Assembly (NCBI GenBank): GCA_964521195.1
Contig: CAZFRE010000002.1
Coordinates: 124,001-188,000, forward strand
Source: CAWDNM01 sp964521195
Lineage (GTDB): Bacteria; Actinomycetota; Coriobacteriia; Anaerosomatales; JAAXUF01
Reading direction: 5' to 3'
Length of the DNA: 64,000 bases
The notes beneath the pieces were generated by a model, which worked only from the letters and a program-made list of their open reading frames with translations, ran no database searches and was not told where the DNA came from. Of this stretch, positions 59,018 through 64,000 are shown one piece after another. Within the stretch, counting starts at the first letter, position 1, and each line of letters begins with the position of its first letter. The translations under genes were made by a program, and so were the position numbers.

Positions 59018-62000
59018 ATGGGTAGACGGCCTGCAGGACGGGGGGCCGCCGTAGCGGCGCTGCTCCTTGTCACGGTACTGGTGTTGGGTATCGCACCCAA
59101 CGTGTTCGCAGACTCGGCCGACAGAGCTCCCGCTGCCACGGAAGCTCAGACGAAGGCCGCTGTCGAGAGGATCCGCAAGCAGCGTCCGGTGACGCAGGCA
59201 CAGCGCGAGGCCTCTGCAGCGAAGATGCGCATCATGAAGCGTCTCGCTGCGGCGTCGCCGACTGAGTCCAGCCGCGCGCTGGCTGCCGTGCCCGCGCCTG
59301 GGCCTGGTGGTATTCCGGACTACTTCGGCTCCACTCCCAACTGGGCGTACAGCCCGCTCATCCGCAAGTTCGTCGATGGGCTGCCCGGTCTCGGTGCGAG
59401 TGGCGCGAACAACCTCGGCCAGTTCATCTCGGTGGCCAAGCCGGACACCAAGACGTACCCCGGCTCGGACTACTACGAGATCGAGCTACGGCAGTTCGAG
59501 GAGAAGCTGCACTCCGATCTGCCGCCGACGACTCTGCGCGGCTACGTGCAGGTGAACAAGGGCACCGACGGCGCGGGCAACAACACGGTCGAGCCCGATC
59601 CGATCCACTACCTTGGCCCGTTCATCGTCGCGCGCAAGGACCGTCCGGTCCGCATCAAGTTCACCAACAAGCTTCCCACGGGCGAGGCAGGCGACCTGTT
59701 CATCCCGGTCGACGAGTCCGTCATGGGCGCCGGTGAAGGACCGATCCCGGGTGAGAAGTACACCCAGAACCGCGCCACGTTGCATCTGCACGGCGGTATC
59801 AGCCCGTGGATCAGCGACGGCACGCCGCACCAGTGGATCACCCCGGCTGGCGAGGACACGCCGTATCCCAAGGGTGTCAGCGTCAAGAACGTGCCGGACA
59901 TGCCCGATCCCGGCGACGGGTCTATGACCTTCTTCTACACGAACCAGCAGAGCGCGCGGCTGATGTTCTACCACGACCACAGCTTCGGCATCACGCGCCT
60001 CAACGTGTACGCCGGTGAAGCAGCCGGCTACATGATCACCGATGAGACCGAGGACAAGCTCGTCGAGAGCGGCGCTGTCCCCGCCGAGCAGATCCCGCTG
60101 ATCATCCAGGACAAGACGTTCGTCGACGCCTCCACCATCGCGACGACCGACCCCACCTGGAACTGGGGCACCGGCTCCAAGGACGCCTCGACCGGCATCC
60201 GTACGCCTAAGACCGGTGACCTGTGGGTTCCGCACGTCTACGTTCCCGCTCAGAACCCCGCGATGCCTGATGCAGTCAACCCGACTGGCCGCTGGCACTA
60301 CGGCCCCTGGTTCTGGCCGCCTGTCACCGCGATCTCGCATCCGCCGACCTCCAACCCGTACTACGACCCCATCAACGCACCCTGGGAGCCGCCGCTGATG
60401 CCGGCGACGCCCAACCCGTCGATGGGCATGGAGAACTACAACGACACGCCGCTCATCAACGGCACGCCGTATCCCAAGCTGACGGTTCAGCCCAAGTCGT
60501 ATCGCATGCGGATACTCAACGCCGCGAATGACCGCTTCTTCAACCTGCAGATGTACGTGGCCGATCCCAGCGTCAAGACCGCCGACGGCCGCAAGAACAC
60601 CGAAGTGAAGATGGTCCCCGCCGTTGAGACGCCGGGCTACCCCGAGCTGTGGCCGACCGACGGCCGTCTGGGCGGTGTGCCGGATCCCGCGACCGCAGGC
60701 CCGGACTGGATCCAGATCGGCACCGAGGGCGGGTTCCTCCCCGCGCCGGCCGTGGTCCCCAACCAGCCGGTCACCTGGGTGCGCGATCCTACCGTGTTCA
60801 ACGCGGGCAACGTCCAGGACCACAGCCTCTTGCTGGGCAGCGCCGAGCGTGCCGACGTGATCGTCGACTTCTCGAAGTACGCCGGCAAGACGATCATCCT
60901 CTACAACGACGCGCCGACCGCGTTCCCGGCGCTCGATCAGCGGACCGACTACTTCACCGGCGGTCCCGACCTCACCGAGACGGGCGGCACGAAGCCGACC
61001 AAGCCCGGCTACGGGCCCAACACGCGCACGCTGATGCAGATCACGGTCGCGGCGGCCACGCCGGCGCCCGCCTTCGATCTGGACAAGCTCAACGACGCGT
61101 TCCGCTCGACCAACTCGAGTGAAGGCGTGTTCGAGTCCGGCCAGAACCCGCTCATCGTCCCTGACGCGCGGTACAACTCCGCGTACAACCAGCCCTACAC
61201 CGAGGACCCCTACGTCCGCATCTACCAGCAGTCCATGTCGTTCGAGACACTGCGCGGCGACGTCGTGTCGATTCCTCTCGGCGCCAAGGCCATCCAGGAC
61301 GAGCAGGGCGAGACGTTCGATCCCGACTACGGGCGTATGAGCGCGAAGCTGGGCCTCGAGCGTCCCAGCGGCGTTCCCGGCGCCCCCAACTTCATCCTGT
61401 ACAGCTTCAGCGACCCGGCGACCGAGCTGCTCGACGACGCCATGACGCCGTTGGCACCGGTCGACGAGAACGGCGTGCAGATTTGGAAGATCACGCACAA
61501 CGGCGTGGACACCCACCCCGTCCACTTCCACCTGTTCGACGTGCAGCTCATCAACCGAGTCGGGTGGGATGGCTTCATCCGGACGCCTGACGACAACGAG
61601 CTCGGCTGGAAGGACACCGTCCGCGTCAGCCCGCTCGAGGACACGATCGTGGCGCTTCGTCCGGTCGCGCCGAAGATGAACTTCGGCCTGTGGGACAGCA
61701 AGCGTCCGCTCAACCCGTCGCTGCCGATCGGCTCGGAGATGGGCTTCTCGCGGGTCAACCCGGTCACGGGCCAGCCGTACACGACGCCCGTCAAGAACGA
61801 GGTCGTCAACTTCGGCTGGGAGTACGTGTGGCATTGCCACATCCTGAGCCACGAAGAGATGGACATGATGCGGCCGATGTCGCTGTGGGTCGATCGCTCG
61901 CTGGCGGCAAGCCCGTCGCTTGCGGCGACCGGCGTGCCCGGTGCGCCCATCGACCTGCGCTGGACCGATGAGACCCCGGGTGACGATCCTGCGGTCTGGG

Positions 62001-63850
62001 GAGATCCGGCCAATGAGATCGGATTCCGCATCGAGCGTGCGACCGTCGACTCCGCCGGTGTGGAGAGCACCTACACGGCGATCGCGAACCCGCTCGCCAA
62101 CGTGACCTCGTACGAGGACACCACGACCGAGGTCGGCACCGCCTACCGCTACCGCGTGTTCGTGCTCAACGCGGCCGGTGAGACGATGTCGAACGCGGTC
62201 ACGGTCGGTCCGTCGATGTACTTCTCGGAGTACATGATCACGCCGACCTCCGGCGTGGGCGGCACCATCGACCCGAGCGCGATCACCACGCTCTCGGCCG
62301 GCTCCGACAGCGCGACCTACACGATCGCGGCGGATCCGGGCTACACGATCAATGACGTGCTCATCGACGGCGTCTCGATCGGCGTCACCGACACGGTGAA
62401 GTTCACCGCCGTCGACGGCGACCACACGCTGTGGGCGCTCTTCGCGCCGGACGCGTATACCATCGTGCCGTCCAGTGGCGCGCACGGTCACATCACCGCG
62501 GACACCACCCAGACGGTGCTCGCAGGCTCTGACATCACGTTCAACATCGAGCCGGACGAGGGCTACCACGTGGCCCTGCTCACGGTCGACGGCGCGAAGG
62601 TCGAGAGCAAGAACAGCTACACCTTCAACGACGTCTCGGCGAACCACACCATCGACGTCATCTTCGAACTCGACACGTTCACGATCACGCCGAGCGCCGG
62701 GCCTGGCGGCACCATCTCGCCCGACACGGTGCAGTGGCTCAACGATGGCTCGGACAGCGCGACGTTCACCATCACGCCTGACTACGGCTACTACATCAAG
62801 GACGTGAAGATCGACGGCGTGTCGCAGGGCCGCCTGCGCGCCTACAAGTTCGAGGACATCTCCGCCGACCACACGATCGACGCGACGTTCGCGCTCAAGT
62901 CGATCGCGCGGTTCCCGGGCGACCGGTACACGAACACCCTCAAGAGCGCGAAGCTCGCGTATCCCAAGTGGACGGGTGTGAAGCACGTCGTCATCGCGAG
63001 CGGTGACATCGCATCAACCGCGAAGTTCGAAGCTGCGACCGCGGCCGGCTTGGCCGGCGCGTACGATGCGCCGCTGCTGCTCTCGGCCAAGGGCTACCTG
63101 CGTGCCGACGTGCGCAAGGCGCTCAAGGCGATGCCGAACGGCTTGAAGGTGCACGTGGTGGGCGGCAAGGCCGGGGTCTCCACCTCGGTGATCCGGGCTC
63201 TCAAGAAGGTGCCGGGCGTCTCGTCGGTCGACCGCGTCTCGGGTTCGGACCGGTACGGCACTGCCGTCGCCGTCGCGCGCCGGATGAAGTCGGTGCTGGG
63301 CTCGTCCGCCGCCACCTCGACGTTCGTGTCGTCGGCGTCGCGTGACAGCAACCTGCCCGACGCGGTCGCGGCGTCTGTCGTCTCGGCGAGCCGTCACATC
63401 CCGCTGCTCTACACGAAGACCGCTTCCGTTCCGGCGGTCACGTCCGCTGCGCTGACCGACCTCGGGCTTGCCAAGCGCTACGTCATCGGCGATACCGCGG
63501 TGGTCACGACCGACGTCGCCACCACGCTCGGCGTGGCTCCGGGCGATCGCATCGGCGGACCTGGCTGGCACGCCACCGCCGCGGAGTTCGCGACGCGTGC
63601 GAAGGCGGAGGGCTGGCTCGCGAGCGAGCGCGTCGGGTTCGCCTACACGATGGGCTACACCACGGGCATCGGTGGGTATCTCGGCAAGCGCGAGGCACCG
63701 TTCCTCGGGACGTATCGCAACACCGTCCCGCTGCCGACGGCCACGTACCTGACCACCAACAAGGATGACCTGATCGGTGGGTACCTGTTCGGCCCGACCT
63801 CCTCAGTCACGGAGACCGGCCGCAACAACCTGCTCAATCTGATCAAGTAG
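59018..63850 (+). CDS. Cell-surface multicopper oxidase with InlB-like repeats and cell-wall-binding repeats
   Basis: A 1610-residue exported protein. The signal peptide runs AAVAALLLVTVLVLGIAPNVFA. Residues about 100-960 are a CotA-like multicopper oxidase: LHLHGG and YHDHSFG (type 2/3 ligands), HPVHFHLFD and WHCHILSHEEMDM (the type 1 Cys, His and axial Met plus type 2/3 ligands), so all copper sites are intact. A fibronectin III-like domain (APIDLRWTDETPGD) follows. Three repeats with SGVGGTIDP, GYxIxDVxIDGVSxG and DHTI come next. The C-terminal 300 residues are cell-wall-binding repeat 2 modules (RFPGDRY, RVSGSDRYGTA), which dock to wall polymers in Gram-positives. The substrate, metal ion or phenol, is unknown. 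Confidence 0.93.
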   Translation: MGRRPAGRGAAVAALLLVTVLVLGIAPNVFADSADRAPAATEAQTKAAVERIRKQRPVTQAQREASAAKMRIMKRLAAASPTESSRALAAVPAPGPGGIPDYFGSTPNWAYSPLIRKFVDGLPGLGASGANNLGQFISVAKPDTKTYPGSDYYEIELRQFEEKLHSDLPPTTLRGYVQVNKGTDGAGNNTVEPDPIHYLGPFIVARKDRPVRIKFTNKLPTGEAGDLFIPVDESVMGAGEGPIPGEKYTQNRATLHLHGGISPWISDGTPHQWITPAGEDTPYPKGVSVKNVPDMPDPGDGSMTFFYTNQQSARLMFYHDHSFGITRLNVYAGEAAGYMITDETEDKLVESGAVPAEQIPLIIQDKTFVDASTIATTDPTWNWGTGSKDASTGIRTPKTGDLWVPHVYVPAQNPAMPDAVNPTGRWHYGPWFWPPVTAISHPPTSNPYYDPINAPWEPPLMPATPNPSMGMENYNDTPLINGTPYPKLTVQPKSYRMRILNAANDRFFNLQMYVADPSVKTADGRKNTEVKMVPAVETPGYPELWPTDGRLGGVPDPATAGPDWIQIGTEGGFLPAPAVVPNQPVTWVRDPTVFNAGNVQDHSLLLGSAERADVIVDFSKYAGKTIILYNDAPTAFPALDQRTDYFTGGPDLTETGGTKPTKPGYGPNTRTLMQITVAAATPAPAFDLDKLNDAFRSTNSSEGVFESGQNPLIVPDARYNSAYNQPYTEDPYVRIYQQSMSFETLRGDVVSIPLGAKAIQDEQGETFDPDYGRMSAKLGLERPSGVPGAPNFILYSFSDPATELLDDAMTPLAPVDENGVQIWKITHNGVDTHPVHFHLFDVQLINRVGWDGFIRTPDDNELGWKDTVRVSPLEDTIVALRPVAPKMNFGLWDSKRPLNPSLPIGSEMGFSRVNPVTGQPYTTPVKNEVVNFGWEYVWHCHILSHEEMDMMRPMSLWVDRSLAASPSLAATGVPGAPIDLRWTDETPGDDPAVWGDPANEIGFRIERATVDSAGVESTYTAIANPLANVTSYEDTTTEVGTAYRYRVFVLNAAGETMSNAVTVGPSMYFSEYMITPTSGVGGTIDPSAITTLSAGSDSATYTIAADPGYTINDVLIDGVSIGVTDTVKFTAVDGDHTLWALFAPDAYTIVPSSGAHGHITADTTQTVLAGSDITFNIEPDEGYHVALLTVDGAKVESKNSYTFNDVSANHTIDVIFELDTFTITPSAGPGGTISPDTVQWLNDGSDSATFTITPDYGYYIKDVKIDGVSQGRLRAYKFEDISADHTIDATFALKSIARFPGDRYTNTLKSAKLAYPKWTGVKHVVIASGDIASTAKFEAATAAGLAGAYDAPLLLSAKGYLRADVRKALKAMPNGLKVHVVGGKAGVSTSVIRALKKVPGVSSVDRVSGSDRYGTAVAVARRMKSVLGSSAATSTFVSSASRDSNLPDAVAASVVSASRHIPLLYTKTASVPAVTSAALTDLGLAKRYVIGDTAVVTTDVATTLGVAPGDRIGGPGWHATAAEFATRAKAEGWLASERVGFAYTMGYTTGIGGYLGKREAPFLGTYRNTVPLPTATYLTTNKDDLIGGYLFGPTSSVTETGRNNLLNLIK

Positions 63851-63874
63851 CTCGTCGATCACGCACGAACCGCC

Positions 63875-63910
63875 GAGAGGGGCGGGCCGGGATGCCGGTC
63901 CGCCCCTCTC
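63875..63910 (+). terminator. Strong 16-bp hairpin after the multicopper oxidase gene
   Basis: GAGAGGGGCGGGCCGG (63875-63890), GATG, CCGGTCCGCCCCTCTC (63895-63910), with a single G-T pair. It is followed by CTTGTC. The remaining 90 bases to the window end show no gene I can support. Confidence 0.75.
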
Positions 63911-64000
63911 CTTGTCGCCGGTGTCCGCGTGAGCGCGGCGTCACACGGAGTGATCGCCGGGGGATGCCGGTTCAGTCTGCGGCGCCGCCGCCCACGTTGC

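Noticed and set aside
59486..62986. A 1166-codon open frame antisense to the multicopper oxidase
   Set aside because: Arg/Val/Asp-rich translation with no domain; it mirrors the codon bias of the real gene on the other strand.
63972..64000. Possible 3' end of a minus-strand gene (ending NVGGGAAD)
   Set aside because: Only nine codons are visible, too few to support a gene.

Overview
The window is a high-GC bacterial chromosome segment, roughly two-thirds G+C by eye. It is dense with genes on both strands, with many GTG starts and short intergenic gaps. Cell-wall-binding repeat 2 modules, Gram-positive-type secreted proteins, teichoic-acid-like polymer genes, a tryptophanase/tyrosine phenol-lyase pair and a full histidine-degradation set suggest an anaerobic actinobacterium, perhaps Coriobacteriia or a relative. 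That placement is inference; the window has no rRNA gene. No stretch longer than 300 bases lacks a gene.

Layout. 1-7.5 kb: a BenE-type transporter cut by the left edge, a secreted OmpL47-repeat protein with a heme-type CXXCH motif, an M23 peptidase, then tryptophanase with a hydrolase and a class IV aminotransferase. 7.5-15.5 kb: a CocE-type acyl hydrolase and a 1935-residue secreted Asp-box/Fn3 protein. 15.5-21.3 kb: a 4Fe-4S NapH-like membrane protein, a FeMo-cofactor-family protein, a methyltransferase, an OmpR-type two-component system and a secreted DUF2680-like protein. Two promoters here share the same TTCAC direct-repeat layout. 21.4-24 kb: a GT-B-like protein and tyrosine phenol-lyase. 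24-35.7 kb: a wall-polymer locus with three CDP-polyol phosphotransferases, a GT2 enzyme, a two-component ABC exporter, and an IspD-like/SDR pair resembling a split CDP-ribitol synthase; a zinc phospholipase C-like gene is interleaved. 35.7-43.2 kb: a TPR-GGDEF cyclase and hutG, hutH, hutU, hutI.

43.2-54.2 kb is accessory DNA: a DUF6036/HTH pair, a MalY-type aminotransferase whose stop codon lies in a truncated tRNA, a lower-GC pair of proteins carrying three DNA methyltransferase cores and one Mrr nuclease, a two-domain nuclease (DUF2779), and a mobile mystery protein A/B pair in which B (Fic) is broken and A is preceded by four palindromes spaced exactly 33 bp apart. This is the most likely place for an undescribed defence system. 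54.2-64 kb: membrane proteins, a TetR regulator, an NmrA-like protein, a lipoprotein and a multicopper oxidase anchored by cell-wall-binding repeats.

Working together: tnaA and tpl (indole or phenol plus pyruvate and ammonia) and the hut set (histidine to glutamate) indicate amino-acid fermentation. The 24-35.7 kb locus builds and exports a phosphopolyol wall polymer. The large secreted proteins share Lys/Tyr-rich C-terminal domains that may hold them at the surface. CRP-type palindromes upstream of at least three genes suggest a shared regulator.
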